Numbered from the stretch's first letter, positions 9,320-19,340 are shown. The stretch is 64,000 nucleotides of DNA from Sphingomonas donggukensis (GCF_023674425.1 NZ_CP098401.1:1302001-1366000), one strand, 5' to 3'. The notes: a model not told the origin generated them from the letters alone. A program made the numbers and translations.

Positions 9320-10813
9320 TCAGGCGGGCTCTAACGTCGCCTCGAGCCCCAGCGCGCCGGCCAGCGCCTTGTGCCGCCGCTCGACCGTCTCGCCGTAGAG
9401 GGCAGCGTCCGCCGCCGCCACGCCCAGCACCAGCGCCCCGCCTCGCACCGCCAGCGTGGTGCGCTCGAGCGGGCCGGACACGCCGCCCGACAGCCGCTGC
9501 CCCAGCCGCATCGCCAGCCCCCATTGCGCCGCCTCGGCCAGCTCGTCGTGGGGTGCCAAGCGCCCGAGCGGATCGGGCGAATCGGTGCCGCCGCCGAGCG
9601 AGCTGTGCAGCGCCTGCGCGATCAGCGCGCGGCCCCGCGCGTCGATCGCCACCCAGTCGCCGTGCAGCGCGATCTCGACACCGCGTTCGGCGCGGAACTC
9701 CGGGTTCGCGCGCCACCCGACGTCGGCGAGCAGGCACGCGGCATGACGTAGCCGGGCAAGCTCGGCGCTTTCCCCGTCGAACAGCGGCGCGATCCAGTGG
9801 TCGACCAGGTCGCCATGCTCGGGAAACCGCCCCAGCCGCACGCCCTCGCCCCGCGCAGCGACGATCAGCGGGTCCTGCGCGCGCACCTCGGGCGCCAGCC
9901 GCTGAAACAGCAGCCCCTCGCGCAAGCCGTTGGCGGAGGCGATCGCCGTGCTCGCGCCCAGCTGCTTCAGCAGGACCGTCAACAGCGCCGCCGCGTCGGC
10001 CAGCGTCGGCACCCGCGCGCTCGACACCAGCGACTTGATCCGCGCCTTCTCCAGCCGCGCCAGCGACCGCCCGAGCCGCGCGACCTCGTCGGCGCTGACC
10101 GCATATTCGTGGATCACCGGCAGCGGGTAACCGGTCAGCTGCATGTCGAGCCGCGCCAGCGCCCGCCACGATCCGCCGACCATGTACAGCGGCAGGCCCT
10201 TGCCCCGCCCGGTCCAGCCGCTGTCGGCCAGCAGTTTCGCAACCTTCGCCTCGAACGCCGCCCGCCCCTTCGCCCGCATTGCGCCGAGCCGCAGGACGCC
10301 CAGCGGAAACGACGCCCGGTCGGTCACGGTCCCGGCGACGACGCGCACCAGTTCCAGACTACCGCCGCCCAGGTCGCCGACGATGCCGTCGGCCTCGGGG
10401 ATCGCCGACAGCACGCCCAGCCCAGCCGCGGTCGCCTCGTCCTCGCCGCTCAATATCTCGACATCGAGGCCGAGCGCGCGGGCGGCGGAAAGCAACTCGC
10501 CGCCATTGCTCGCGTCGCGGACAGCGGCGGTGGCGACGGTGCGCAACTCGTCCACCGCCATCTCGCGCGCCAGCCAGGCGAAGCGCGCGAGCGCCGTCCG
10601 CGCCAGCGCCATCGCGTCCGCAGCGATCGCCCCGGTCTCGGCCAGCGCCTTGCCGAGCCCGGCCATGACCTTCTCGTTGAAGATGGTCGCGGGCAAACGC
10701 TCCGGACCCTGATACACCACCAGCCGCACCGAATTCGAACCGATATCGATCACCGCGGTCCGTCGCTCGACGATGGTCGGCGCGGGCTTGCGCGGCCGGG
10801 GGGTGGCGCTCAC
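9320..10813 (-). CDS. ppx: Exopolyphosphatase (Ppx/GppA family)
   Basis: 497 aa. It releases phosphate from polyphosphate ends; family members may also act on pppGpp. The actin-fold ATPase-type signature [16 protein letters not shown] is near residue 20, the second phosphate loop is [16 protein letters not shown], and the third is [14 protein letters not shown]. The C-terminal region with the HD-like helices ([23 protein letters not shown]) follows, as in long Ppx proteins. The ATG overlaps the ppk stop by 4 bases. Pairing of ppk and ppx in one operon lets synthesis and breakdown of polyphosphate be set together. Confidence 0.93.
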   Translation of the reverse strand: MSATPRPRKPAPTIVERRTAVIDIGSNSVRLVVYQGPERLPATIFNEKVMAGLGKALAETGAIAADAMALARTALARFAWLAREMAVDELRTVATAAVRDASNGGELLSAARALGLDVEILSGEDEATAAGLGVLSAIPEADGIVGDLGGGSLELVRVVAGTVTDRASFPLGVLRLGAMRAKGRAAFEAKVAKLLADSGWTGRGKGLPLYMVGGSWRALARLDMQLTGYPLPVIHEYAVSADEVARLGRSLARLEKARIKSLVSSARVPTLADAAALLTVLLKQLGASTAIASANGLREGLLFQRLAPEVRAQDPLIVAARGEGVRLGRFPEHGDLVDHWIAPLFDGESAELARLRHAACLLADVGWRANPEFRAERGVEIALHGDWVAIDARGRALIAQALHSSLGGGTDSPDPLGRLAPHDELAEAAQWGLAMRLGQRLSGGVSGPLERTTLAVRGGALVLGVAAADAALYGETVERRHKALAGALGLEATLEPA

Positions 10814-12984
10814 TTGGCGCCGCCGCGGCGGCGGGCCTTGACCGTCAGCTTGGGTACCTTGCGCCGTTTGGCGGTCGCCGCGCCGCGGCCCGACAGCGAC
10901 GGGTTGGTCATGAAATACTGGTGCAGGTTGAAATCCTTCTGGCCCTCGACCGGCATCACCCGCTCATAGCTGCCGTCGCTGCGCAAGTCCCAGCTCTGCT
11001 CGGTATCGATCAGGCTGGCGACCATGACCTGATCCAGCACCTGGTCGTGGACGGTTTCGTTCAGGATCGGCAGCATGAATTCGACCCGCCGGTCGAAATT
11101 GCGCGGCATCCAGTCGGCGGACGAGATATAGACCTTCGCGCCATCGTTCGGCAGCACGTCGCCGTTCGCGAACGCCCAGATCCGGCTGTGCTCCAGAAAG
11201 CGCCCGACTACCGACTTCACGCGGACGCGCTCCGACATGCCGGGCACGCCGGGACGCAGGCAGCAGATGCCGCGCACGATCAGGTCGATCTCGACCCCGG
11301 CATTCGACGCCTCGTACAATTTCTCGATCACCGCCGGATCGACCAGCGAATTCATCTTCGCCCACACCGCCGCCGGCTTGCCCGCCGCCGCATTGGCGAT
11401 CTCGACGTCGATCAGCGTCATCAACGTGTTGCGCAGGTCGCGCGGCGAGATCGAGAGCAGCTCCAGCTTGCCGGGCTCCACGTATCCGGTGACGTAGTTG
11501 AAGATCGCCGCCGCATCGCGCCCGATCCGCGGATCGGCGGTGAAGAAGCTGAGGTCGGTGTAGATCCGCGCCGTCACCGGGTGATAGTTGCCGGTGCCGA
11601 AATGGCAGTAGCTGCGGTACGCACCCCCCTCGCGCCGCACCACCACCGACACCTTGGCGTGCGTCTTCCAGTCGATGAAGCCGTACACCACCTGCACGCC
11701 CGCCCGCTCCAGCGCGGAGGCCCACAGCAGATTCTGTTCCTCGTCGAACCGCGCCTTCAGCTCGACCACCGCGGTCACCGACTTGCCCGCCTCCGCCGCG
11801 GCGATCAGCGCATTGACGACCGCCGACTGCTTGCCCGCACGGTATAGCGTCTGCTTGATGGCGATGACGTCGGGGTCGGCGGCGGCCTGTTTCAGGAATT
11901 CCAGGACGACGTCGAAGCTCTCGTACGGGTGGTGGACGACGATGTCCTTCGCCCGGATCGCCGCGAAGCAATCGCCTCCGAATTCGCGGATGCGCTCGGG
12001 GAAGCGCGGCGAATAGGGCGTGAACTTCAGGTCGGGGCGGTCGGTATCGACCAGCATAGCCAGATCGCCCAGCCCCAGGAAGCCGCCGGTTTCGGTCAGG
12101 ATCGCTTCGGCTCCGCCCAGTTCCCCCTTCAGCACCTGTTCCAGCTCGGAGCCGATGCCGGTCTCCATCTCCAGCCGGATCACCCGCCCCCGCCGCCGCC
12201 GCTTGATCGCGGTGCGGAAGTACAGGACTAGATCCTCGGCCTCCTCCTCCAGCTCGATGTCGCTGTCGCGCAGGATGCGGAACGCCGCCGCCGCCTTCAC
12301 CTCGTACCCGGGGAACAACAGGCCGGAGAACCGCTTCAGCACGCCCTCCATCGTGATGAACCGGGCCGCCTCCCCCGGCACCCGCACGAACCGCGGGATG
12401 CTCGGCGGCAGCAGCACCAGCTCGCGGATCGGCTCGCCGTCCGACTGGCGCACCAGGTCGAAGATGACGCTCAGGCCGGCGTTCGGGATGAAGGGAAACG
12501 GATGCGCCGGGTCCAGCGCCTGTGGAGTGAGGATCGGGAACAGCTGCTCGCGGAAATGCTGCGCCAGCCACGTCGCCAGCTCATCGTCGATCGCGCGCTC
12601 GTCGAGGACGGTGATCCCCTCCCCCGCCAGCGCCGCGGTCAGGTCGCGCCACACCGCCTGCTGGCTGTCGACCAGCCGGTCGGCCTCCTTCACGATCTCG
12701 GCCAGCTGCTGCCCCGGCGTCAGCCCGTCGGCGGAGCGATATTCGACGCCCTGCATCTGCTGGCCGAGCAGTCCGGCGACCCGCACCATGAAGAATTCGT
12801 CGATGTTCGATCCCGAAATCGACAGGAACCGCAACCGCTCCAGCAGCGGATGTGCGGGGTTGCACGCCTCCTCCAACACCCGCCGGTTGAACGCCAGCCA
12901 CGACAGCTCCCGGTTGAAATAGCGCCCGGGCCGATCGCTCGGCGGGGCGGGCTCGGGATCGATCGGGCGGGGACGGCTCACCAT
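10810..12984 (-). CDS. ppk: Polyphosphate kinase 1
   Basis: Makes polyphosphate from ATP, reversibly, at the inner membrane. 724 aa from the ATG at 12984 ([15 protein letters not shown]); the frame runs to 13158 but that part overlaps hdaA and lacks conservation. It shows [20 protein letters not shown] (N-terminal domain), the head domain, and the catalytic core with [22 protein letters not shown] (autophosphorylated His) and [20 protein letters not shown]. The C-terminal domain includes [14 protein letters not shown] and [20 protein letters not shown]. The start overlaps the end of hdaA by 7 bases and the stop overlaps ppx by 4. Confidence 0.97.
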   Translation of the reverse strand: MVSRPRPIDPEPAPPSDRPGRYFNRELSWLAFNRRVLEEACNPAHPLLERLRFLSISGSNIDEFFMVRVAGLLGQQMQGVEYRSADGLTPGQQLAEIVKEADRLVDSQQAVWRDLTAALAGEGITVLDERAIDDELATWLAQHFREQLFPILTPQALDPAHPFPFIPNAGLSVIFDLVRQSDGEPIRELVLLPPSIPRFVRVPGEAARFITMEGVLKRFSGLLFPGYEVKAAAAFRILRDSDIELEEEAEDLVLYFRTAIKRRRRGRVIRLEMETGIGSELEQVLKGELGGAEAILTETGGFLGLGDLAMLVDTDRPDLKFTPYSPRFPERIREFGGDCFAAIRAKDIVVHHPYESFDVVLEFLKQAAADPDVIAIKQTLYRAGKQSAVVNALIAAAEAGKSVTAVVELKARFDEEQNLLWASALERAGVQVVYGFIDWKTHAKVSVVVRREGGAYRSYCHFGTGNYHPVTARIYTDLSFFTADPRIGRDAAAIFNYVTGYVEPGKLELLSISPRDLRNTLMTLIDVEIANAAAGKPAAVWAKMNSLVDPAVIEKLYEASNAGVEIDLIVRGICCLRPGVPGMSERVRVKSVVGRFLEHSRIWAFANGDVLPNDGAKVYISSADWMPRNFDRRVEFMLPILNETVHDQVLDQVMVASLIDTEQSWDLRSDGSYERVMPVEGQKDFNLHQYFMTNPSLSGRGAATAKRRKVPKLTVKARRRGGAK

Positions 12985-13616
12985 TCCAGCTTGCCCTGCC
13001 TTTGTGACAATCCGGTTATGTAGCCGCCCGTCGCCAGCGCCTCGCGCGCGATCGGGATCGACAGGCGCCGCGATCGCCGGGCGTCGGCGACCTCCTCCAG
13101 CCGATCGACGATGCGCAACACGGCCAGATGCGTGCGCTCGACCCGCTTGTGCAGCCACGCGATCAGGTCGGGCCGCACGTCCAGGTCGCGCCGCTCGAAC
13201 AGATAGACCAGCAGGTCTCGAACAAGCGTGTCATCGGGCGGATACAGCGTCAGCAGCTGGCTGGCGTTGATGCGCGATCGCAGGTCGGGCAGTCGGATCG
13301 CCCATTCGGGCGGCGGCGCGTCGGCGACCAGCAGCAGCGGGCGGCGATCGGCCTGCGCGCGGTTCCAGGCGTGGAACACCTCCGCCTCCGCCACGCGGTC
13401 GGCGTCGTCGATCATCGTCCCGTGGCTTTCGGCGACGAACAGCCGCGCCAGCATGCTGCGTCCCGACTTGCGCGGGCCGACCAGCAGCGCGGTCATCACC
13501 GGCCACGATCCCCAATGTTCGATCGCGTGGACCGCGCGGGTATTGGACGGACCGACCAGGAATTCCTCGGGCCGCGCGCTCACCGGTTTCGGAAGCGGCA
13601 GGTCGAACTGGCTCAT
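12978..13616 (-). CDS. hdaA: DnaA regulatory inactivator HdaA
   Basis: 212-aa member of the DnaA/Hda AAA+ family. With the DNA-loaded sliding clamp, Hda stimulates ATP hydrolysis by DnaA and so prevents re-initiation. The N-terminus [13 protein letters not shown] contains the clamp-binding QFDLPLP box. A Walker A-like [17 protein letters not shown], a degenerate Walker B ([12 protein letters not shown]) and the sensor regions ([29 protein letters not shown]) follow. There is no DnaA-type DNA-binding domain IV, as expected. Start ATG at 13616 overlaps the stop of the upstream gene (ATGA). Placement before ppk is also seen in Caulobacter-type genomes, as far as I recall. Confidence 0.9.
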   Translation of the reverse strand: MSQFDLPLPKPVSARPEEFLVGPSNTRAVHAIEHWGSWPVMTALLVGPRKSGRSMLARLFVAESHGTMIDDADRVAEAEVFHAWNRAQADRRPLLLVADAPPPEWAIRLPDLRSRINASQLLTLYPPDDTLVRDLLVYLFERRDLDVRPDLIAWLHKRVERTHLAVLRIVDRLEEVADARRSRRLSIPIAREALATGGYITGLSQRQGKLEW

Positions 13617-14878
13617 CCCCCGGTGGTCGGCGTCGCCGCCGGAGCCGGGCTCGGCGCGGGTGCCGGCGCAGGCCCCGCCGCACGCCGGATGCGCAAAGTG
13701 CCGCCGCTTTCCTGCACGCTCCATCCCCGCGCCTCCAGCGCCGCGCGCAGCGCCGCCGGATCGCCGTCATACGCAACGCGCATCACCGACACGCCGCCCA
13801 GCGCCAGGCTCGTCGTCACCGCCTGGCGGACACCCGGCACGCCGCGCACCGCGATCTCGCCGGTGCTGAGTGCCGCGGCGGAGGGCGTGTCGAACTGGAT
13901 GGTGACGGTGGAGCCGGTCACGCCGACGATATCCTCGATCGAGCGGTCGCCCTCGGTCGGGGTCGCTTCCGGAGTCGGCGTCGCCTCGGGCGCCGGCGGT
14001 GGCGACAGCATCGCGTCGGTGCGCAGCATCCCCATCCGAAGCGCACGCTGATACGCCTCGTCCAGCCGCGCCACGCCTCGGTCGAGCAGGGCGGGCAGCG
14101 CATTGCCATCCTCGACCCGCAGGCTGAAGCGGGCGAGTGCCTGCCGGTCCGGGCCGTAGAAGGCCGTGAACACGCCGATGATCGGCCCGCCGGGATAGCT
14201 GCGGTACAGCCGCGCCTCGGGCATCACGATGTCGTTGGCGCCGTACTGGTCCAGGATCGCTCGCCACCACCCGCGCCCGCGCCGCCCGGTCTGGCCGACG
14301 TTCAGCAGCAGCGGGTCGGCACCCGTCCCGACCGGACGGACGTAATCGATGACGCTGCCACCGGTGCGATACCGCGCCCAGGCCTGCTGCCACGGGGTCG
14401 TGCGCTCGAACACCTGCCCCGACCCGCCCGACCACAGGACCGGGATGACCAGCATCGGCGGCGAGCGCGAGAATTGCGTCGACACGCCCAGGATCTCGCC
14501 CGCCCGCCCGCGATCAAACAGCACGCCCAGCTTCGCGATATAGCGCGTCGGCCCGATCTGTTCGTTCTCGACGACGATACCGGTGACGATTGCGTCCAGT
14601 GCCCCGTCGTTCAGCCCGCTCGCCGACCCGCGCAGCCGCTGGGACAGAATCTGCCATGCCTGCCGCTGAGCGATCCGCCACCCGGTCAGCCGCGCGGTTT
14701 CGGCATCCTTGGCCGACACGTCGACCGCGATCCCGCCGACCTCGAAATCGGACGAGCTGTCGACCGGCGCCGCCCCGCGTTCCCCGCCCTCGATCTGCGC
14801 GACGAGTGTCCCCGTCCCGGCGAGCAACGCTGCCGCCAGTCCGATCTCGATGATGCGTGGAATACGTCGCGCGGCCAT
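13613..14878 (-). CDS. DUF2066-like exported protein
   Basis: 421 aa from the ATG at 14878 (MAARRIPRIIEIGLAA). A signal peptide or anchor helix spans about residues 8-27. The body (residues 40-270) includes GGIAVDVSAKDAETARLTGW and LAKLGVLFDRGRAGEILGVS, then a Pro-rich linker (PPPAPEATPTPEATPTEG) and a second small beta-alpha-beta domain (VRGVPGVRQAVTTSLALGGV). It ends in a Pro/Ala tail. The first part fits DUF2066, whose genes in Gammaproteobacteria also lie between purM and hda, so the neighbourhood supports the call. Function unknown. First gene of the minus-strand operon ending in ppx. Confidence 0.7.
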   Translation of the reverse strand: MAARRIPRIIEIGLAAALLAGTGTLVAQIEGGERGAAPVDSSSDFEVGGIAVDVSAKDAETARLTGWRIAQRQAWQILSQRLRGSASGLNDGALDAIVTGIVVENEQIGPTRYIAKLGVLFDRGRAGEILGVSTQFSRSPPMLVIPVLWSGGSGQVFERTTPWQQAWARYRTGGSVIDYVRPVGTGADPLLLNVGQTGRRGRGWWRAILDQYGANDIVMPEARLYRSYPGGPIIGVFTAFYGPDRQALARFSLRVEDGNALPALLDRGVARLDEAYQRALRMGMLRTDAMLSPPPAPEATPTPEATPTEGDRSIEDIVGVTGSTVTIQFDTPSAAALSTGEIAVRGVPGVRQAVTTSLALGGVSVMRVAYDGDPAALRAALEARGWSVQESGGTLRIRRAAGPAPAPAPSPAPAATPTTGG

Positions 14879-14926
14879 GTCGGTGGCTCTTTTGGCGAAG
14901 CGGGCGTGGAAATCCAAGCGGCTTGT

Positions 14927-14954
14927 GGCTAGGGGGCTTGCGACAACCACTCAA
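14927..14954 (-). promoter_or_regulatory. Promoter of the DUF2066-hdaA-ppk-ppx operon
   Basis: Minus strand TTGAGT (14954-14949), 16 bases, CTAGCC (14932-14927), about 45 bases before the ATG at 14878. It directly borders the palindromic repeat that starts at 14956. Confidence 0.4.
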
Positions 14955-14955
14955 T

Positions 14956-15074
14956 CCGTTCGTCTCGAGTAGGGATCGAGCCCGTCGAGAGCCCGTATCG
15001 AGAGAGGCTCGCCTCGGGCACCGACCTCTCGATACGCCGTCTCGACAAGCTCGACGGCTACTCGAGGCGAACGG
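14956..15074. repeat. Palindromic repeat, family A (copy 1), between divergent genes
   Basis: 119-base imperfect palindrome. The left end CCGTTCGTCTCGAGTAGGGA and the reverse complement of the right end agree at about 40 of 48 positions. The centre is near 15013. Sub-blocks GTCGAGA and GTATCGAGAG recur in both arms. The right end stops 8 bases before the purM ATG, so purM expression must start inside the element or read through it. A second copy lies at 61472-61592. Confidence 0.85.
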
Positions 15075-15082
15075 GGTCCGGG

Positions 15083-16180
15083 ATGAAGCCGATGACCGAA
15101 TCCTACACCTACGCCCAGGCCGGCGTCTCGATCGCGGCGGGGAACGCTCTGGTCCGCGCCATCGCCCCGCTCGCCCGCTCCACCCGCCGCCCCGGCGCCG
15201 ATGCAGACCTCGGCGGATTCGGCGGGGTGTTCGATCCGAAGGCGGCGGGCTTCTCCGATCCGCTGCTGGTCGCCGCCAACGACGGCGTCGGCACCAAGCT
15301 GAAGCTCGCGATCGACGCGAATGCGCACGACGGCGTCGGCATCGACCTCGTCGCGATGTGCGCCAACGACCTGATCGTGCAGGGCGCCGAGCCGCTGTTC
15401 TTCCTCGACTATTACGCCAGCGGCAAACTCGACGCCGCCGTCGCCGAGCGTGTCATTGCCGGCATTGCCGAGGGATGCCGTCAGGCCGGCTGCGCACTGA
15501 TCGGTGGCGAAACCGCGGAAATGCCCGGCATGTACGCCGATGCCGACTATGACCTCGCCGGCTTCTGCGTCGGTGCGGTGGAGCGCGAGAATCTGTTGAC
15601 CGGCGACCGCATCGCGCCCGGCAACGTGATCCTCGGCCTCGCCTCGACCGGCATCCACTCCAACGGCTTCTCGCTCGTCCGCCGCCTTGCCGCCGACAAG
15701 GGGTGGCGGCTCGACCGCCCCGCCCCGTTCGACCACGACGTCAAACTGATCGACGCGCTGATGGCGCCGACGCGAATCTATGTGAAGAGCTTGCTCCCGC
15801 TGTTGAACGCCGGGCGCATCCACGGCCTTGCCCACATCACCGGCGGCGGGCTGCTCGAAAACGTGCCGCGCGTGCTGCCCGATGGCTGCCACGCCCGCAT
15901 CGACGCCGACGCCTGGCCGCTGCCACGGCTGATGGCGTTCCTCCAGGCGCAGGGCAGCATCGAACCAGAGGAAATGGCCCGCACCTTCAACTGCGGGATC
16001 GGCATGGCGGTAATCGTCGCGGCGGACGAAGCGGAAGCGGTATCCGCGGCCCTGACGCAGGCTGGCGAAACGGTGTTCCGCATCGGCGCGGTCGAGGCGG
16101 GCGAGCGCGGCTGCACGGTCATCGGTGGCACGGAGACGTGGAGCGCGCGCGCGCGCTGGACGGCGACCCACGCGGGCTGA
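15083..16180 (+). CDS. purM: Phosphoribosylformylglycinamidine cyclo-ligase (AIR synthetase)
   Basis: Fifth step of de novo purine synthesis: closes FGAM to AIR using ATP. 365 aa from the ATG at 15083; an ATG at 15092 ([12 protein letters not shown]) is a near alternative. Family landmarks: [15 protein letters not shown], the glycine-rich ATP-binding stretch [49 protein letters not shown] and the C-terminal [16 protein letters not shown]. Length matches bacterial PurM. It has no purN partner directly downstream, where many bacteria place one. The region between it and the divergent operon is filled by a palindromic repeat. Confidence 0.97.
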   Translation: MKPMTESYTYAQAGVSIAAGNALVRAIAPLARSTRRPGADADLGGFGGVFDPKAAGFSDPLLVAANDGVGTKLKLAIDANAHDGVGIDLVAMCANDLIVQGAEPLFFLDYYASGKLDAAVAERVIAGIAEGCRQAGCALIGGETAEMPGMYADADYDLAGFCVGAVERENLLTGDRIAPGNVILGLASTGIHSNGFSLVRRLAADKGWRLDRPAPFDHDVKLIDALMAPTRIYVKSLLPLLNAGRIHGLAHITGGGLLENVPRVLPDGCHARIDADAWPLPRLMAFLQAQGSIEPEEMARTFNCGIGMAVIVAADEAEAVSAALTQAGETVFRIGAVEAGERGCTVIGGTETWSARARWTATHAG

Positions 16181-16215
16181 CTCGCCTACACCGGCGCGCC
16201 CCTGCGCGCCATTCA

Positions 16216-16240
16216 GGAACCATATCGTTGTCCGTCCGTA
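16216..16240 (+). promoter_or_regulatory. Possible sigma-EcfG promoter of the glycine-zipper gene
   Basis: GGAAC (16216-16220), 16 bases, CGTA (16237-16240). The -10 differs from the CGTT consensus at the last base. It precedes the gene at 16289 by about 48 bases. Confidence 0.4.
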
Positions 16241-16288
16241 TCGACATCAGCGGCCCGCTCTTGGGCCGAACAGGACAGGATGCGTATC

Positions 16289-16837
16289 ATGACCCGTCTC
16301 ACCAGCTTGGCCGTACTGGCCGCAAGCGCCTGTGCGGCACTGGCCATGCCTGCCGCGGCGCAGACCAATGCCGAGCGCCAGCGGTTCGACACCGCGCAGC
16401 AGCGGTTCGACCGCGAATATCAGATCTACCGCGACGAGGTGCAGCGCTTCCGCGCCGCGGCCAACCGCGGCGGCCCGGCGTATGACGATCGCTATCGCAA
16501 CGCGCCCGATTACCGCGGCGACGGCTATTCGAGCTACGAGGACTGGCGCGATGAGGGCGGCTACGACCCCTCGCGCTACTATCGCTCGGGCAACCAGTAT
16601 CAGGAGCGCGTGCTGACTGCGAACGACCGCGTCTATTCGGGCAATGACGGTCGTTATTACTGCAAGCGCAGCGACGGCACGACCGGGCTGATCGTCGGCG
16701 GCGCCGCGGGCGGTATCCTCGGCAACGTCATCGACGGCGGGCGGTCGCGCACCGTCGGCACGCTGCTGGGCGGCGCGGTCGGCGCGGTGCTTGGCCGCTC
16801 GGTCGAACAGCGCCAGTCGGAAATCCGCTGCCGCTAA
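16289..16837 (+). CDS. Secreted glycine-zipper 2TM-domain protein
   Basis: 182 aa from the ATG at 16289 (MTRLTSLAVLAAS), chosen over the ATG at 16280 because CAGGACAGG then has a 9-base spacing. Signal peptide to about residue 25 (MPAAAQ). The mature region begins with a coiled-coil-like stretch (RFDTAQQRFDREYQIYRDEV). A Tyr/Arg/Gly/Asp-rich low-complexity middle follows (residues 55-105), then RYYCKRSDGTTGLIVGGAAG, which enters a glycine-zipper domain (GGILGNVIDGG, GTLLGGAVGAVLG). The domain resembles the 17-kDa-antigen/SlyB type found in outer-membrane and stress proteins. No lipobox is present. Likely periplasmic or outer-membrane associated. Monocistronic. Confidence 0.8.
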   Translation: MTRLTSLAVLAASACAALAMPAAAQTNAERQRFDTAQQRFDREYQIYRDEVQRFRAAANRGGPAYDDRYRNAPDYRGDGYSSYEDWRDEGGYDPSRYYRSGNQYQERVLTANDRVYSGNDGRYYCKRSDGTTGLIVGGAAGGILGNVIDGGRSRTVGTLLGGAVGAVLGRSVEQRQSEIRCR

Positions 16838-16846
16838 ACTATGAAA

Positions 16847-16875
16847 GGGCCGGCGCGGGTCATCTGCGCCGGTCC
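16847..16875 (+). terminator. Terminator-like hairpin after the glycine-zipper gene
   Basis: GGGCCGGCGC (16847-16856) pairs with GCGCCGGTCC (16866-16875) over 10 positions including one G-U, around a 9-base loop, 9 bases after the stop codon. There is no long T-run, so termination strength is uncertain. Confidence 0.5.
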
Positions 16876-16898
16876 ATTACCGTCAGGGGGCTGATCGG

Positions 16899-17171
16899 GT
16901 GAACAACGGGGAACATCGCACGCGCACCATCGCGCTCGCCGTCGTCGGGCTATGCCTGTCGGTGGGCGGCGGTGCCGGCCTGGCGCATTGGGCGATGGCC
17001 GAAACCAACGGCTTTTACACCGATCCAGTCCAGCGGGCCGCGCGCAGCCCGGGGTATCTGCGCGATCGCGCCGTCGCCGACGACTTCTGGGCGACGCAGG
17101 GCCAGCCGCAACCGGTTCGCTATTCCCTGCCCCAGCCCGCCGCGGTCGCGACGACCACGCCCTTCGACTAG
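16899..17171 (+). CDS. Hypothetical single-pass membrane or exported protein
   Basis: 90 aa starting at GTG 16899 (VNNGEHRTRTIALAVVGLCL), with CAGGGGG about 8 bases upstream as ribosome site. Residues 9-32 are a hydrophobic segment ending in MAETNG, so it is either a signal peptide cleaved near Ala33 or a membrane anchor. The rest is a short polar tail (FYTDPVQRAARSPGYLRDRA) ending in a Pro/Thr-rich stretch. No family recognised. It follows the terminator-like hairpin, so it probably has its own promoter. Convergent with the small gene at 17182. Confidence 0.55.
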   Translation: MNNGEHRTRTIALAVVGLCLSVGGGAGLAHWAMAETNGFYTDPVQRAARSPGYLRDRAVADDFWATQGQPQPVRYSLPQPAAVATTTPFD

Positions 17172-17181
17172 GTCCGCGCGA

Positions 17182-17484
17182 TTACGCCGGCTGCGGTTCG
17201 ACCGTCATCAGCGTGACGCCGGCATATTTCTCGGCCTCCGGCTCGAACAACGTGCTCGGCTCGAACGCGCGCCCGGTCAGCTTCGGATCGCCGAGTCCCG
17301 CCACCTTGAACGTCCCCAGCTTCTCCTCGCGCGGCAACATGCCGTTGCGCGCGACGGTGATGGCGTCGATGAACACCTCGCCGTGGCGGGTATAGACGAT
17401 GTGCGGCGCCAGCACGAACCAGTCGCGGTTCCAGGTCGCGTTGATGCATCGCTGCCGGACGATCGCTTCGAAGATCGTCGGCAT
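17182..17484 (-). CDS. Conserved hypothetical protein, small beta-rich fold (WYL-like?)
   Basis: 100 aa if started at the ATG at 17484 (MPTIFEAIVRQR). The frame also offers an ATG at 17526 and a GTG at 17577, and no start has a clear ribosome site. Sequence runs RQRCINATWNRDWFVLAPHI, YTRHGEVFIDAITVARNG, then GTFKVAGLGDPKLTGRAFEP. The pattern of short strands with conserved charged positions and a closing GTFKVAGLGD resembles the WYL fold as a single domain. This is a loose resemblance, not a firm match. No DNA-binding domain accompanies it. Lies between the 90-aa gene and the DUF885 lipoprotein gene. Confidence 0.55.
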   Translation of the reverse strand: MPTIFEAIVRQRCINATWNRDWFVLAPHIVYTRHGEVFIDAITVARNGMLPREEKLGTFKVAGLGDPKLTGRAFEPSTLFEPEAEKYAGVTLMTVEPQPA

Positions 17485-17615
17485 CGCACCAGTCGGGGCG
17501 TCGTCGCGGGGAGTTGAACCGTGCATCAACTTCGAGATACCAAATTTTGTGCGTTGCAGCAACAAGCCGCAACGCACCCATCGGTTCCCTCATCCCGCCG
17601 GCACCACGCCGAGGC

Positions 17616-19340
17616 TCAGAACACCGCCTCGGTCTTCGTCCCCATCATCGCGCCGCGGACCAGCGGAATGGGCGGCCCGCCGTAGCTCAGGAACATGTCG
17701 TGGAAGTCCTTCCACGCCTCGCGCCCGCCGTTCTTCGCGGTCCAGTCGGCGCGCAGCTTGCGGATCATCAGCTTGCCCATCGTGTAGTTCAGATACGCCG
17801 GATCGTAGGTTCCGCGCGCGGCCTGCTGCTTGGCGGTGCCCTCATCCTGGAAGCACTGTTCCTGAAACATCTTCTGGCTGTCCGCCTGGCTCATCCCGCG
17901 CGCATGCAGCCCGATCGCCGACAGATAGCGGCAGTCGCGCAGCAGGGCATTGGACAGCTGGCCGATATGCGTCTCGGGCGTGCCGCGCAGGCCGGCTTCC
18001 CACATCATCTCCTCGGCATAATGCGCCCAGCCCTCGGCAAAGGCATAGCCGACGTACAGCCGCCCGAAGAGCGACTTGACGCGGTTGGCGTGGCGGAATT
18101 GCAGGAAATGCCCCGGCATCACCTCGTGCACCGTGGTGAACAGCAGATCCGCCTCGCCCGGCACGAACGCGGCCTGGACAGCGGGCGTCCACGTCGGGTC
18201 GGGCGGCGAGATGTAATAGATCGACGGAATGCCCTTCTCGAACGGTCCGGGCGGGTCGATGTACGCGCTGTTCTGGCGATTATACGGCGGGCTTTCGCGC
18301 ACCAGCGCCTGTTCAGCATCGGGTATGGTGATAAGGTTCTTGGCGACCACGAACGCCTTCAGCTCGGGGATCTGCCGCGTGGCGGTCGCGACCGGCCCGC
18401 CCGCGCCCTTGTTCGCGTTCAGCTTGACCATGCAGTCGGGCACGCTCGCGCCCGGCGCAAACTTGGCGCACTCGGCGACCAGCATGTCCTGGTTGCGCTT
18501 CAGGTCGGCGCGCCCCACCCGCTCCAGCTCGTCGAGCGAGACGTTCACACCCTCTGTATCGGCGACCATCTTGGCGAATTTGTCCGCACCCAGCGCATAG
18601 TCCTGGGTCGCCGACTTCGCATTCTGGTCCATCCATGTCGCCAGATCGCGCATCGATTTCGACGCCGCGGCGGCAGCGGTCGCGAACTCCTGCTGGAGTG
18701 CCGCATCCTGCACGCCCGCGAACGCGGCCTTGGCGTCGCCGCCATAATAGTCCGCGAAGCCGCCGAAGCCCTTGCTGCCGTAATAGATGAAGCTCGCCGG
18801 CATCGGCATCTTCAGGTTGGCTCGGATGTTCGCCGCCGCCGTCGGCACGTTCTTCAGGAACGCGATCACCGCCTTCATCCGGGTCGGCGCGTCGGCATAT
18901 TCGCGGCTGATATAGACGTTGGGATCGAGGCCGCCGCCGACATAGAAGGCCGGATTGCGGTGCGGCTGGTCGGCGTCGACCAGCCAGAACAGCCTCCCCT
19001 TCATCACCTGCGTCAGATAATCGCGCTCGAACAGCTGCTCGGGCGTCAGCCCGCCGAACTTGCCCGCGGTGTCGATCGCGCCGCGATAGAAATCGGCCTG
19101 CGCCTTCAGCCCGGCCTCGCTCCAGTCGGGCAGCCGCCCGTCGAAATCATGGCGACCCTGATAGACCGCAAAGCTCGGGTCGACCTGGAAATTGCGCTCG
19201 ATCGTCGCCTTGACGAAGGTCGGCCAGTCCTGGCCGTTGACGGTGGACGCCGCGGTCGTGCCGCCGCTGCCGCCCCCGCCCGAACAGGATGCCAGCATCA
19301 TCCCTGCCGCGACCGCCGTCGCCAGATATTTCCACCGCAT
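17616..19340 (-). CDS. DUF885 family lipoprotein (HExxPGH putative metallopeptidase)
   Basis: 574 aa from the ATG at 19340 (MRWKYLATAVAAGMMLASCS), with GGGAGAG about 9 bases upstream. Lipoprotein signal with lipobox LASC (Cys19), then a Gly/Ser-rich spacer. The body is a large helical DUF885 domain with the motif TTVHEVMPGHFLQFRH (His405, Glu406, His411), the arrangement HExxPGH expected to bind zinc, and a downstream FAEGWAHYAEEMMWEAGL that supplies a further Glu. DUF885 members are predicted M1/M3-like metallopeptidases; substrate unknown. Likely anchored to a membrane facing the periplasm. Divergent from the hydrolase gene at 19470, sharing a 129-base control region. Confidence 0.87.
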   Translation of the reverse strand: MRWKYLATAVAAGMMLASCSGGGGSGGTTAASTVNGQDWPTFVKATIERNFQVDPSFAVYQGRHDFDGRLPDWSEAGLKAQADFYRGAIDTAGKFGGLTPEQLFERDYLTQVMKGRLFWLVDADQPHRNPAFYVGGGLDPNVYISREYADAPTRMKAVIAFLKNVPTAAANIRANLKMPMPASFIYYGSKGFGGFADYYGGDAKAAFAGVQDAALQQEFATAAAAASKSMRDLATWMDQNAKSATQDYALGADKFAKMVADTEGVNVSLDELERVGRADLKRNQDMLVAECAKFAPGASVPDCMVKLNANKGAGGPVATATRQIPELKAFVVAKNLITIPDAEQALVRESPPYNRQNSAYIDPPGPFEKGIPSIYYISPPDPTWTPAVQAAFVPGEADLLFTTVHEVMPGHFLQFRHANRVKSLFGRLYVGYAFAEGWAHYAEEMMWEAGLRGTPETHIGQLSNALLRDCRYLSAIGLHARGMSQADSQKMFQEQCFQDEGTAKQQAARGTYDPAYLNYTMGKLMIRKLRADWTAKNGGREAWKDFHDMFLSYGGPPIPLVRGAMMGTKTEAVF

